Below, piece after piece: positions 21,935 to 31,899 of a stretch of 64,000 nt of DNA (within the stretch, counting starts at the first letter, position 1; every line of letters starts with the position of its first letter). The DNA lies in NCBI GenBank assembly GCA_027475525.1, contig JAMWFC010000130.1:310001-374000 (forward strand), given 5' to 3'. The position numbers were made by a program, and so were the translations under genes. The notes beneath the pieces are model-generated. The model saw only the letters and a program-made list of their open reading frames with translations, made no database searches and was not told the DNA's origin. The stretch is from Macrolepiota albuminosa. Its lineage: Eukaryota > Basidiomycota > Agaricomycetes > Agaricales > Agaricaceae.

Positions 21935-23908
21935 ATGTCCGCTCTACAGGTACTTATTCCTATGCTGAGAGGATTCCATTGATATCCCTTAGATCAACCA
22001 GTACCGGTTTCATAGTGACCTTAAAGGCAGTAAGGGCCCGATCAGTTCCGTTGTTTTCAACCGTGACGCTACCCTTGTATTCATTGGTAGTGAGTTGCGA
22101 ATTGTAGATTGGTATTTTTCCTTTGAGCGCTTTGTTTCAGGTGACGATGGCCACGTTCGCGTATATTCAACAAGCGACTTCACCCCCATTCAAACTCTTC
22201 ATGAACCGGCTTGGGGCAAGGTCACCGCTTTGACTTGCATAGACTCAGAGTCTGCTGCCGATGGTAGAGTTGGAACCCTTTGTGTTGGAAGCATACGAGG
22301 GCTGGTATCCCTCGTTCCTCAGGCGAAACACAAGAGCGTGCGCGCTCCTTTTTGACCTTGTGATATCTTGCTGACATATATCAAAGTGGTTCACCCAAAG
22401 ATCTTCGAAGTCCATTGAAGTGTTTAAGTTTAATGATAGCGTCGCTGCACAAGTATACGACGCCGCAAATCAACGAATTGCGATTGCCAGCCACAGTGGG
22501 ATCCTGAAGTTATTTAGCGTAGATGGAGGTGAGTCGAATTCGATGTGTTAGTTATTCGATGATCTCATTGATTATAAGCTGATTTGATTGAACTCTGGAC
22601 CGTTGCGGATGCACCTGGAGTAATACCCATCAGCCTAGCATTCTTTGGAGGAGGCAACCAGAGCCTCCTAATTCACAAATTAGAAAATGGAGAGATGTAA
22701 GATCATTAGTGCGAAACTTGTTGCACCCTTTTTATCCTTAGCTTGTAGGACATGCCGAGACGCGCAGACTTCAGAGGTCCTTTGGCAAAAATATTTAACA
22801 TGCGCTGTGTGCGTTCCACGTATGCACCATTGCTATCATCTTACTTTGTTCTAGCGGCCACGCGGCCCTTTCTCCTCGCGAAGACCTTCTTCTCGTGCAT
22901 AATCTGACGGAAAGCTACGCCCAAGTCTACCGCTTTCCAGGATCACTACCAGAGGCGATCCTTCCCGTTCAATTCAAGAGGCAGGTCACGTTCCAAGGCG
23001 CTTGGGCCGAAGATGGGAACATTGCTGTCTATGGGAACGATCATGGAATCATCCATGTTTTGGATATGGCGACGCGAGAAGTTATCCAACAATTAACCAC
23101 GAGAGGTAAGCTTTCCATTTAATCGTAACGCAGTATTCATTATCACCGACTTCCAGGGCTTATACAGACAGTTGCCACCGCACAGCTCTCAAACGGTCTC
23201 CACATCATTATCGGCGGATCTAGTTCCGGCGACTTTTGCGCATCAGTGTGGACGAAGCAGGTGAGCGAGTGATCTAATCATTTCTCAAACCGCCGGTATA
23301 TGATGTGGAACGCCTTACTAGCCTAACGTACCTTATAATGAGCCTACTGTTGCACACTCGGCGGCACCTGTGATAAACTGGTCCCGGAATGCAGAGCGGG
23401 GCCTCATCTTGTTCTTATTCTTGGCAATTGCCATCCAATACTTCTCTCCTGCTCTAGCCCTTTCATCCCTAAATGTAAGTTTGATGTTTCCTGATTGCGC
23501 TTACTGGATTGAATTTGTTATCCTAAGCCCATCCTTTTTTTTAATTCCGCGCGCTTCGCAGCGCTGCGTCCCCAAGACGCTGCTGCCCAAGCTTCAGTCG
23601 TTTTTACTCGAACGGTCTATGAAACGGCGGAGCAGGCGGCATCTACTCAAACCGCCCTTGTTATCAGTAATGATGCCCCGGGTCATTCGGAATGCGCAGA
23701 GCAGACTGGGATTCTCTCTGTTGCGCACATGGTGACCGTTCAGCCTGAAGTAGTCACCAAGACGGTCACTGCTGTGCGATTGGAAACTCAGACTGTAACG
23801 GTTGTCACTCACTGGGTGGAGGAAAGTCCGCCTACCGGCGACGTAGAGCAAATAATCATGGAGGATTCATTGTCCTCATCGCCAGGAGGTGGCATATTCT
23901 CAGCGTAA
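21935..23908 (+). CDS. WD40-repeat protein, about nine exons
   Basis: The exons begin 21935-21949 (MSALQ), 21993-22086, 22141-22337 and 22387-22528, with introns that keep phase exactly, and the stop TAA is at 23906-23908. WD-like blades include PISSVVFNRDATLVFIGDDG, HVRVYSTSDF, QRIAIASHSGILKLFSVDG, FQGAWAEDGNIAVYGNDHG and IIHVLDMATREVIQQL. A C-terminal part contains a hydrophobic stretch LILFLFLAIAIQYFSPALAL and a Thr/Val/Glu-rich tail ending SSSPGGGIFSA. The family is typical of basidiomycete single-copy or low-copy WD40 proteins of unknown role, presumably a protein-interaction scaffold. The exon before 23560 and the last exon need transcript data, because the frame across 23478-23560 is not certain. 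Confidence 0.78.
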
Positions 23909-24425
23909 CTGACTTGCCGTAATCTTCTTATCCCGGAGCAAGTCATTCTACATGTAACTTTTTGTTCCGGTGTCAACTCAGTAACTTTGGGTAGAAGAGG
24001 AGCTGGGTGTGCGCCGGCGCTGTATTACTTTAATAACATCGGTTACCATTTTTCTGTGCCGTCGTTCCGCTTCTTCCATTCTACGACTGCTATTTCCATA
24101 AATTCTTGATCATATAGAATAACGTACTATATGGCACAATTCTCGCGGAGTACTCACCTAAGAAGGCATTGCATTCGTCTGCTGAATGATCATGTCACGT
24201 GAAATATATGTACTTGCAACGAATTTTCCACTTTTACTAAGATTGATATATAGCTATGCTGTACATATGGATGTATCTATGGCAATACCCCGCGGTAGAG
24301 TTAGTGAAAAAAACCTACTAAACAACCCCGCGTTATATATGACGAAGCGCTAATCGGTTCATAATTCTAGGGATAATAGAATGTTAGGTTTCTTGGAATA
24401 TAGATTCGGCCTTGATGCGCCCGGC
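23909..24425. other. Intergenic, no gene recognised
   Basis: No supported coding sequence; AT-rich 3' flank of the WD40 gene. Confidence 0.5.
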
Positions 24426-24872
24426 TTACAAACCTGCATAGTATGTATCGATCAAGGCACTCGTCACAGATGAGAGAGGATCCACATACCGTCGGACAGC
24501 GAAGTTGGAAAACATCGCATCCTTCCGCCTCATGCTGACAAATTCCTTTTTGACTCCTTTTCTGAGGACGAATATATCTCCTCGCCAAATTCGGGAAGAC
24601 CATGGTTGGACGTGGTGATTGAGCATGAGGTTGACGTGATTTCGAAAGAAGATGTGGAATTGGAACTTTTTGTGCCCTCGGACAATGGTGACAATGGCGT
24701 GATGGATGGTTGGCTGAATTTCATGATGTTTCAGCAGATATTGAAGGTTGGGACGCCTCCCGTTCGAGTTAGTCTGACAGAGGACGCGCTTGACGACTGG
24801 TTGCGCATAGGACGTTCCGTAGAATCGGCCATTTAGTGACGTTATCCAATCCTGTGAACGTATAAGTGGCAA
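24426..24872 (-). CDS. Small hypothetical protein (about 148 aa)
   Basis: The uninterrupted frame from the ATG at 24872 includes HHAIVTIVRGHKKFQFHIFF, a tryptophan/glycine segment RIWRGDIFVLRKGVKKEFV and MRRKDAMFSNFAVRRYV. The pattern resembles small, multi-copy basidiomycete hypothetical proteins, but no function is known to me. The 5' end may have an additional exon. The sequence from 24873 to 24967 is unassigned. Confidence 0.45.
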   Translation of the reverse strand: MPLIRSQDWITSLNGRFYGTSYAQPVVKRVLCQTNSNGRRPNLQYLLKHHEIQPTIHHAIVTIVRGHKKFQFHIFFRNHVNLMLNHHVQPWSSRIWRGDIFVLRKGVKKEFVSMRRKDAMFSNFAVRRYVDPLSSVTSALIDTYYAGL

Positions 24873-24967
24873 GGGACGATCATGATGAAGTGTGCCTCAC
24901 TCTGGTTGTTGCGGTAAAGGGTTCGAGACTGTGGACCATCTTGTAAATACAGTGCGAATAATGTGAG

Positions 24968-25140
24968 ACGATCAGCGTGTTGAAAGAGATGAGCGAGTTC
25001 TTGTGCGAGAAGCAAAGCGCATTGACGAGTTATATAGTCCTTTTTCTTTGAACATATCGACAAAGATTGGAGACCATGCGGCGGACAAAGGGTCGGGAGT
25101 CGAGAACATAAGCGTGTTTGTTCTCTCTAAAGCCCGATTA
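24968..25140 (+). repeat. Decayed repeat related to 10420-10660 (inverse orientation)
   Basis: Shares agagatgagcg, agaagcaaagcgc, cctttttctttgaa.atat.gacaaa.attggaga and cataagcgtgtttg with the minus strand of 10420-10660. A shared degenerate reading frame suggests a former coding sequence. Confidence 0.55.
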
Positions 25141-25454
25141 TTTCGATTGTTTTCTTTGACTCAAAAGGACTTTTCTTTCTATCTCATTTGAAAGGCAAAA
25201 GCGTGTATTTCTGTTCCCCGACGTACTGCAATATTTTCATCTGTGCGCACCGCGTGGTCCTCAGCAGCTAATATGCTCCAGAGTCGATGAGCTTCCTGTC
25301 ACCATCCCCCAGCTTCTGCCGGTTTGAATGGTGTCATGGACACGCGGCGTGCCTTGATACGCGAACGTGATTGTGCCTTGACGTGCGGCGGTGTTCAGAT
25401 CACCTTCAGTTCTCTTTCATATCTACTGCGACTGTTGGAATATAGGGACCGGTT

Positions 25455-25625
25455 TGTTCAGATATGCATATGGATGGGCAGAGGGGCTGCAGACAAAAAG
25501 ATGAATCAAGATGACAATACTGGCAAAGTAGGTAGGGGAAAGGTACCAGCTCCGAGATTGACATGGTTATGAGTACGAGAACAAAGTAGTATATTTATGG
25601 TAAAAGATATGCATATTACACCCTC
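25455..25625 (+). repeat. Two blocks repeated in inverse orientation at 29996-30332
   Basis: 25455-25533 (gatatgcatatggatgggca, then gaggggctgcagacaaaaag) matches the reverse of 30256-30332. 25572-25625 (gagtacgagaacaaagtagt, then aaaagatatgcatatt) matches the reverse of 29996-30050. They are near-identical where compared. Confidence 0.85.
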
Positions 25626-25825
25626 TTTACTGTGTTCCACCCAGAAGTCCCAATGAATTCGGGATTCGATCTGCTATCTTTCTGAAATTGAGTACATTTC
25701 AGCGTAGCCGTAGGTCGAGTTCTCCTTTCTCGTGTAAAGAGTAAACATTGATAACAGAGACTATCATTCTAAATGGGGTGCTTACATTATCATGATGGTA
25801 CCTTCAGAAGGTTTTCCGAACGCGC

Positions 25826-26503
25826 GTGAACGTGTGTCGAGACATCTGCAAAAAAGTCATGCAGGACCAAACCCGCTCCTCCCACACGCCCTCCTCGCCC
25901 CCCCCCACAATCAAGAAGGGCCTACTCGACTTAAACACAGCTCTAAGCGAGCACACCCCAGACGCAGCTTCAACCCCACCTTCCAGCCCATACTCTACAA
26001 TGGGCAGCCCGATCAGCATTGCCAGTACTGTCGCGGTCCTTGAGGTGTACGGAGAGAGGGCATTTTCGCCAGGAAGCCTAAATCACAATGTCCCCGAGTG
26101 GGTCGCCCTAAAGCTTAAGGACGATGATGACCAAATCTCACAAATTCGGTACCTAGGAGGAGGCGATGAAGTCTATCTATACCACACCAAGGGGGGAACG
26201 GACATTCGAAGGCTCATTATCCGGGAGCCAGCTGAACCATGTGACTCCCCCCCTAACCCAATGTGGTTCTCTTTCTGGGCTGAAGGAGAGCTGGAAAACG
26301 ATGTAAAATGCATTCTGCGGGTCCCCATAGCATGGGTAATTGCTAACGACACTCTCAAAAAAACGTACTATGCAGGCATAAACACACGCCTTGCCCTCCC
26401 AGCTTTCGAACTTGGTCCAACTGACTTGTACGAGACATTTGGCTTTGAAGACCACGAAGTGGAGGAAATTCGTGCACTCGCAGCCATGAGGGGATTATTG
26501 TAG
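25826..26503 (+). CDS. Hypothetical protein, 225 aa, no known domain
   Basis: A single uninterrupted exon from the ATG at 25826 to the stop at 26501-26503. The N-terminal 60 residues are Ser/Pro/Thr-rich (SSHTPSSPPPTIKK) and probably disordered. The rest is a compact mixed region with YGERAFSPGSLNHNVPEW, GGGDEVYLYHTKGGTD, PMWFSFWAEGELENDVKC and a C-terminal acidic helix FEDHEVEEIRALAAMRGLL. An internal ATG near 26000 could be the real start. Family not recognised. It is flanked on both sides by repeats that recur inverted at 30 kb. Confidence 0.55.
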   Translation: MNVCRDICKKVMQDQTRSSHTPSSPPPTIKKGLLDLNTALSEHTPDAASTPPSSPYSTMGSPISIASTVAVLEVYGERAFSPGSLNHNVPEWVALKLKDDDDQISQIRYLGGGDEVYLYHTKGGTDIRRLIIREPAEPCDSPPNPMWFSFWAEGELENDVKCILRVPIAWVIANDTLKKTYYAGINTRLALPAFELGPTDLYETFGFEDHEVEEIRALAAMRGLL

Positions 26504-26841
26504 AGGGAACTATTTAGAAAGGAACACTCAAATCTATAGGCATCGAAAGTACATTAGAAAACAATATAGAATTCGACCACGAGTCCCATGGCCAGAATTT
26601 TTGATCTAACTTGAAATTTGTTTGCTCAGAGTTCATGTTTTTTTTGGCACCGTCCGTATGTAGGGCAATTAAGGACAGGGACTACAGATCTCAAAGACAG
26701 CAAGGGACACTAACAGAAACGGATAGACCGAGAGAACAATTTTATTGCTATTTGACTCAACACAAGGCACCGAAATCTCCTAAGCTGCCCTCTCCGCTCA
26801 ATTTCTACCCCCGCTTCTTAGCTTAGTCGAAGGTGATATGA

Positions 26842-28001
26842 TCAATCTACTAATTCAGGTTGTTGTGAATGGCTTGTGCCAAGACAAAACATGAGATAGA
26901 ATAGCTTACAAACGTAGTCGATTACAGGCAGAACGATGGCAGATTGAGCATCAAGCCTGGTTTGGTAATGCTCAACGAGAGAATCGTACCACGTTGTGTT
27001 GTACATGTTGGCAGGAAGACGAGCAGGGATGTCTTCCGGCTGTCGTGATGTGATTTCCTCGCTGTAGTGGCGATATCGGGGCGGGGCACCTGGACGTCGG
27101 TTCCCGAGATGATTGGTGGTGGGTCTGTGTTCATCAATATGGTATAGAAGAGACAAAACATTTTGTTTTTTAACCCTAAATTGGTTTCCACCATCGGACT
27201 CATCAGAACTCTGACCGTCGATTTCAAGGCGCGACACCATCTGTAACATAAGACTCCAACCTTCCTCTGCAACATTTTCTTCACAGACGGCAAGTCGAGC
27301 CTGATACAACTTCAGGGGATATCAGTGTCAACCCACCCATATAGGAAGATTATAATTACTTGACTCTGCCTGCGTCTCCTGCGCTTCTGCTGGCTATCCC
27401 GAGCTAAATCTTGTTCAACACGCCTTTGAGCGTCCTCCACATTCTCATCCTCCCGGGGTTGACACTTATTGTAAACTTTTCGAAGACATTCAATTCGGTC
27501 GAGGAAGTGACGTGCGACAACCTCCTCGCTGAGATTCCTGTTGTGATGTTTCTCGGTCACATATCGGGCAAAGACCCCCGCGAGGTGTACATTCCAAATG
27601 CATTCAGGGCTATCTAGGTAAATTCGAGGGTCTTGAAGACTCGGTCCCGGAGCAGTGTCGTCGCTGCAGAAACGCTCTACCTCATCAAAATTCGCCAGGA
27701 TACGTGGGTAGGCATGGACAATATTGGCGAAATCACGATCCTTGCCGATACCAAGGATGCTGCACATTTCGGATCTTGTAATCCGCATGGCGGTGTTGCG
27801 GTCGTCAGAGCGAACAACCCGTTTTTGAGGAACTTTGAACGGGTATGTCTTTCGAACAAGTTTTTTTCTCCCGGTCGGGGTGGAGTTGTTTGTAAGTTGG
27901 TCAACAGCATTTTGGATTCTCGAGACTTGTTCTTGAAGGCTCCTGATTGCATGCTCCGTGCCGTCATGGTTGTCGCTGTCATTTTCAGTTCCAGAATTCA
28001 T
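26842..28001 (-). CDS. Hypothetical basidiomycete-expanded protein family
   Basis: The likely start is the ATG at 28001 (MNSGTENDSDNHDG), followed by a short coiled coil (IRSLQEQVSRIQNAVDQL) and a basic region. An intron at about 27312-27358 joins RRRRQSQ to LYQARLAVCEENV. The second exon has a Ser/Asp-rich segment (DGQSSDESDGGN), NRRPGAPPRYRHYSE and PANMYNTTWYDSL, a combination I associate with multi-copy mushroom hypothetical proteins. Upstream in-frame Met codons to 28238 would add a hydrophobic stretch, which I regard as 5' flank. The last ~120 nt of the gene recur in inverse orientation at 30058-30180. Function unknown; the basic and acidic patches hint at nucleic-acid binding but do not show it. 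Confidence 0.55.
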
Positions 28002-28250
28002 TGGGACTTCTGGGTGGAACACGGCAAAGAGTGAGAAACAGATTGTGCAAAGACAAAGAATTGATAAGAGTCCTTTCACGAAAACAAAGCAGCCGAAGAT
28101 GATGGCATCATCCATATTGGGCCTGGCTTGTCCACTCAGAGCTCCCGACCTGAAGAAAACCACTCTTCTGGAAGGGTCCTTGCCCCATGCCACAGCCAAA
28201 CGGGCGATTTTGCGATAGCAAACAGGCTTCACCGGCACCCATGGAAGTCA

Positions 28251-28565
28251 AGATTATATAAGCAGGTGCACCGATGATTGTTGATGACGTGATGATCACA
28301 ACCAAAGTTATTTAATTGGGAATTTAATTTCATTTCCATTTTATTTATTACGTTAAGATTATATAAGCAGGTGCACCGATGATTGTTGATGACGTGATGA
28401 TCACAACCAAAGTTATTTAATTGGGAATTTAATTTCATTTCCATTTTATTTATTACGTTAAGATTATATAAGCAGGTGCACCGATGATTGTTGATGACGT
28501 GATGATCACAACCAAAGTGGTTGGGAATTTAATTTCATTTCCATTTTATTTATTACGTTATGTAA
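28251..28565 (+). repeat. Three 105-bp tandem repeats carrying the dispersed motif
   Basis: Units start at 28251, 28356 and 28461. Each contains agattatataagcaggtgca, the GATGATTGTTGATGACGTGA motif, and an AT-rich tail ttaatttcatttccatttta. The third copy lacks about 8 bp near 28520. The period is 105, not 77, and the copies differ, so this array is probably real. Confidence 0.88.
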
Positions 28566-28637
28566 TGTTATTTGTCATTCGTCATTTATCTACGCTGACA
28601 CTGGCTGACTGATCACTCACGCTTTTGCTGGAGAAAG

Positions 28638-29908
28638 ATGATCCCTAAACCCCCCACTTACACATCAGAAGGATATCCCATCTACAAACTACGTGGAATT
28701 TACCCTTGGTCAGAAGGTCGATTGGAAGTTCTCCGAGTATGTTTACACGCGTCATCTCATGAAGGTGGTAGATTTTTTTTCTTTTTCAGGAAACAATCCG
28801 TTCCGCCTCGAAGGAAACCCTCGTTAATGGTCAGCCGCCCCGCATGCAAGACACAAAGAGATGGAAAAAATTCCAGCAGAAAGCGAGTAACTTGAAACCA
28901 TTGTTCTTCAAAGACTCATTCTTGAGTAGGTTGTCAGAGTAATTCCCGAACTCGAAGAATTTGAGGATTATTGGCCAATTTTTGTTTTCTTGAGAGTTCT
29001 TAGAAAAAATGAAAGGTTAAAGAAGCAAAGGGAAAGCGCCGTCGTACGCCGTATGACTGGACGTCGACCATCTGTTGGTTTGCCAAGGTTACAGAAGGGA
29101 AGGAAAAGCGATGCCTTCCGCAGTATGACTGGACCTAAAAGCGATGCCGTCTGTCGTATGACTAGACCTCGACCCTCAGCATTTGTTGGTTTGCCATTAC
29201 CTCAAAATATGCGATTTCAAAGCAACGGACGTGTCATTGGTGGCAGGTCAGAAGAACGACTAACCATTGATGCTGGTTGTGTAGTTTGTCTTTTCTGCAA
29301 CTATACTCCAGACATCCCAGCTACTGCCAAAGCCCATATCCAGGTTTTTTCGCAAAATCAAGCAGTCATTGATGCTCTTGCTCGCTTGGGCATTGTCAAT
29401 GACAAACATCTATCCATCTTGAATCACCTGACGACTTGGAATGCTGGGCCTGAACAGTTCATGGATAGTCTGTCTGAAGGTATGCTGAGCCCATTGTATA
29501 AGTTTTCCCTTCTTCAACACTTCGAACAATACTTTATGGTAAGCATTGGTTGGTGACTCAGAAGAGGTGTGGGGCTAACCTTCGACTCTGTAGCCCAGGG
29601 ACCTGACATCGGTTTCTCGCGACATCAATTGTTGGAGTGGTTGCCCACATCATTCACGCGGTAACAATGATATTGATAGGGTTCCACTGAAACTCCGGAG
29701 ATTACTCGAAAACTTTGGGATGGAGGAGCTTGCCCCGGTTTTTCATGCAGCGCATGTGACAAGTAGTGACGAATTCGACTTGCTGCATGCTTTGGATGAA
29801 ACACCGCGGCTGGCTATCTTTGCTGGGGAACAGTTCCGACCCATGAGATCATTCCAGCAGTGGATGCTCAAGTTCATACTTTTGCATATTGATGTACTGG
29901 ACCAATAG
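28638..29908 (+). CDS. Hypothetical protein with possible C-terminal SAM-like helix bundle
   Basis: The start is the ATG at 28638 (MIPKPPTYTSEGYPIYKLR). After an intron at about 28739-28789 (GTATGT..TTTCAG) it continues with ETIRSASKETLVNGQPP and RWKKFQQKASNLKPLFF. A one-base frame change near 28925-28945 precedes VIPELEEFEDYWPIFVFLR, so either a tiny exon error or a mutation is present. A basic, internally repetitive stretch follows (GRKSDAFRSMTG, PKSDAVCRMTR). An intron after 29537 joins to RDLTSVSRDINCW. The C-terminus PLKLRRLLENFGMEELAPVF resembles a SAM-type domain. Stop at 29906-29908. No function can be assigned. Confidence 0.5.
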
Positions 29909-29995
29909 CTAACATGTTTCTCGCCCTCAAGACTTTTTTGGCATCTCTTGTTGAACGATTCTCGCTATACTATACTTGCTTAAACTTATACTACG

Positions 29996-30332
29996 TATGG
30001 AATATGCATATCTTTTACCATAAAAATACTACTTTGTTCTCGTACTCAAATCGTTGAGCATTACCAAGCCAGGCTTGATGCTCAATCTGCCATCGTTCTG
30101 CCTGTAATCGAGTACGTTTGTAAGTTATTCTATCTCATGTTTTGTCTTGGCACAAGCCATTCTCAACAACCAGAATTTGTAGATTGATCATATCACCTTC
30201 GACTAAGCTAAGAAGTGGGGGTAGAAATTGAGCGGAGAGGGCAGCTTAGGAGATTTTTGCCAGTATTGTCATCTTGATTCATCTTTTTGTCTGCAGCCCC
30301 TCTGCCCATCCATATGCATATCTGAACAAACC
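29996..30332 (-). repeat. Mosaic inverse copy of three blocks from 25.4-27.0 kb
   Basis: 29996-30050 matches 25572-25625, 30055-30255 matches 26775-26975 (3' end of the gene at 26842-28001), and 30256-30332 matches 25455-25533, all inverted. The order here (25.6, 26.9, 25.5 kb) is not a simple inversion. The block runs straight into the N gap. Confidence 0.85.
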
Positions 30333-30432
30333 NNNNNNNNNNNNNNNNNNNNNNNNNNNNNNNNNNNNNNNNNNNNNNNNNNNNNNNNNNNNNNNNNNNN
30401 NNNNNNNNNNNNNNNNNNNNNNNNNNNNNNNN
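30333..30432. other. Assembly gap (100 N)
   Basis: Exactly 100 N, the usual placeholder for a gap of unknown length. It lies at the end of a repeat and at the start of a retrotransposon LTR. Confidence 0.99.
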
Positions 30433-31159
30433 ATTACTTGCCCGACTCCCCCAATTTCTTCCTCTTTTTATATCCTACGTTCCAACGCACGGACCACGTT
30501 GTACTGGTGCGTTTAGCCATCATTTCAACGTGTAACCAGCACTGGGTACTCAGTTCAACGTGTTGCTGGGCCTGGGCGCTCGGTTAGTGGCTTTTCCGGT
30601 GCTGGTGTGTGTGGTCATCCTTTTCTTTCTGGCTAAACCTTCTTCCGTTGCCTGGTAACTTCCCTCTCCTTCTTTATCTACTCGTCCTTTCCTCCTGGAG
30701 CTTCCTTCCTCGTGCCGTGGCCATAGCGAGTCAAGTCGTGCAATCGAGGGCAGGGTATGAGACGTGTCGAGGTCAGGAAGGAGGGTTGATGGCAGAGCCG
30801 AGGATGATGTAGTCGTGCAATCGAGGGCAGGGTATGAGACGTGTCGAGGTCAGGAAGGAGGGTTGATGGCAGAGCCGAGGATGATGTCAGCACCTGATGG
30901 GCTGATCTCGGATTTTTGTTCCGATTTTCCTTTCTGCCAAGCACTGCCACTGCCCCGGCTGCCAGTATCCCTCGGTCGCAGTGTGCTCGTACTGTTGGCT
31001 CATCGATTCATAGCTTGGGGTGTATTTTTGAGGTGAGTCCCCCTTTCGTCTACAGTTTTCGACGGATGCTTACAGTTTTCGGCATCAATTAGGGGATTTT
31101 AAGGGGACTTCGTTACTTTATTGTTGTGTTGTCTGCCTCGGATAGAGGCAGACGTATCA
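30433..31159 (-). repeat. 3' LTR of Gypsy element A (outer end in or beyond the gap)
   Basis: On the minus strand a purine tract GCGGGGGAGG is followed directly by TGATACGTCTGCC, the expected polypurine tract plus LTR start; the LTR therefore ends at 31159 on the plus strand. Its other edge is not defined and may lie in the N gap. The terminal 31131-31153 forms a perfect 9-bp hairpin (GTCTGCCTC/GAGGCAGAC, 5-nt loop). Bases 30734-30810 recur exactly at 30811-30887 (77-bp artefact). Confidence 0.6.
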
Positions 31160-31196
31160 CCTCCCCCGCACTAATGAAATGACTGCCCTCAGTCAC
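31160..31196 (-). promoter_or_regulatory. Polypurine tract and stem-loop of element A
   Basis: Minus strand: stem-loop TGACTG-AGGG-CAGTCA (31195-31180), then the purine tract abutting the LTR. The same arrangement is present in element E (47605-47642). Confidence 0.65.
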
Positions 31197-31200
31197 TGTA

Positions 31201-31899
31201 TCATACACTGGTGCACCCAAGGTCTCTGATTGCCTTCTTTCCTTTCCTCTCAACTGCTCAATCATACCCGCTCTGGGTTTTAAGCATGACTCCACTTGCT
31301 ACTGTATGGCTCCTCAGTGCTCCCCTATTCCATAGTACCCAATAAGATTCCTTTACCCCAAAACGGCGGGATTCTTAAGTCAATTTTACTATTCAATAAA
31401 ATTTCGAATCTCTTTTGCCAATTTCGTAGTAAATTCCTCCTTGCTCTGGGTTCAAACTATCAATGCCGGCACTTTGTGTCAGCAACCTAATCCAATTATA
31501 TTCCACCACTCCGTTTCGAACTTGCAAGCCAACCTTATTAAGTCAACGTTGAGTCTTTTTGCTGACTTAAAAGTCGCAGATAACTAGTTCCTCCCTGAGG
31601 ATTTGAACGTGAACATTGACTTAACATCAATGTTTTAGTGCATCCTTGGGGGTTTGAACTCGAGCACTGGCACGCTGCATCAACATTTCTTTCATGATTA
31701 AGTCGTAAGACTCAGCCCATACTCGAACACCGGCTCCTCATGCCATATTTTGGTTGGTAGCTACCTCAACTAGGCTAGCATTTCCCCTGGATGACCTTCC
31801 CACTATTATCACCCTTTTTCCATTGTACCGTTAAAGCTCAGAATAGAACTAGACTTTGTTATTTTTTTGAAATATCTATCATAGCTCATCTTTCTGACT
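31201..31899. other. Element A 3' non-coding region
   Basis: No supported gene. CpG-poor sequence with several loosely repeated gtttgaac..cactg segments between 31450 and 31740. Confidence 0.5.

Noticed and set aside
28002..28238. N-terminal extension with a hydrophobic segment on the gene at 26842-28001
   Set aside because: Possible in frame, but composition and position fit 5' flank; the Met at 28001 begins the acidic region expected of this kind of protein.
28251..28565. CRISPR-like array
   Set aside because: Only three direct tandem copies of 105 bp with no spacers; the genome is eukaryotic.
31450..31740. gtttgaac..cactg segments resembling tRNA B boxes (SINE-like)
   Set aside because: No matching A box or cloverleaf and no poly-A or T terminator at a consistent distance.
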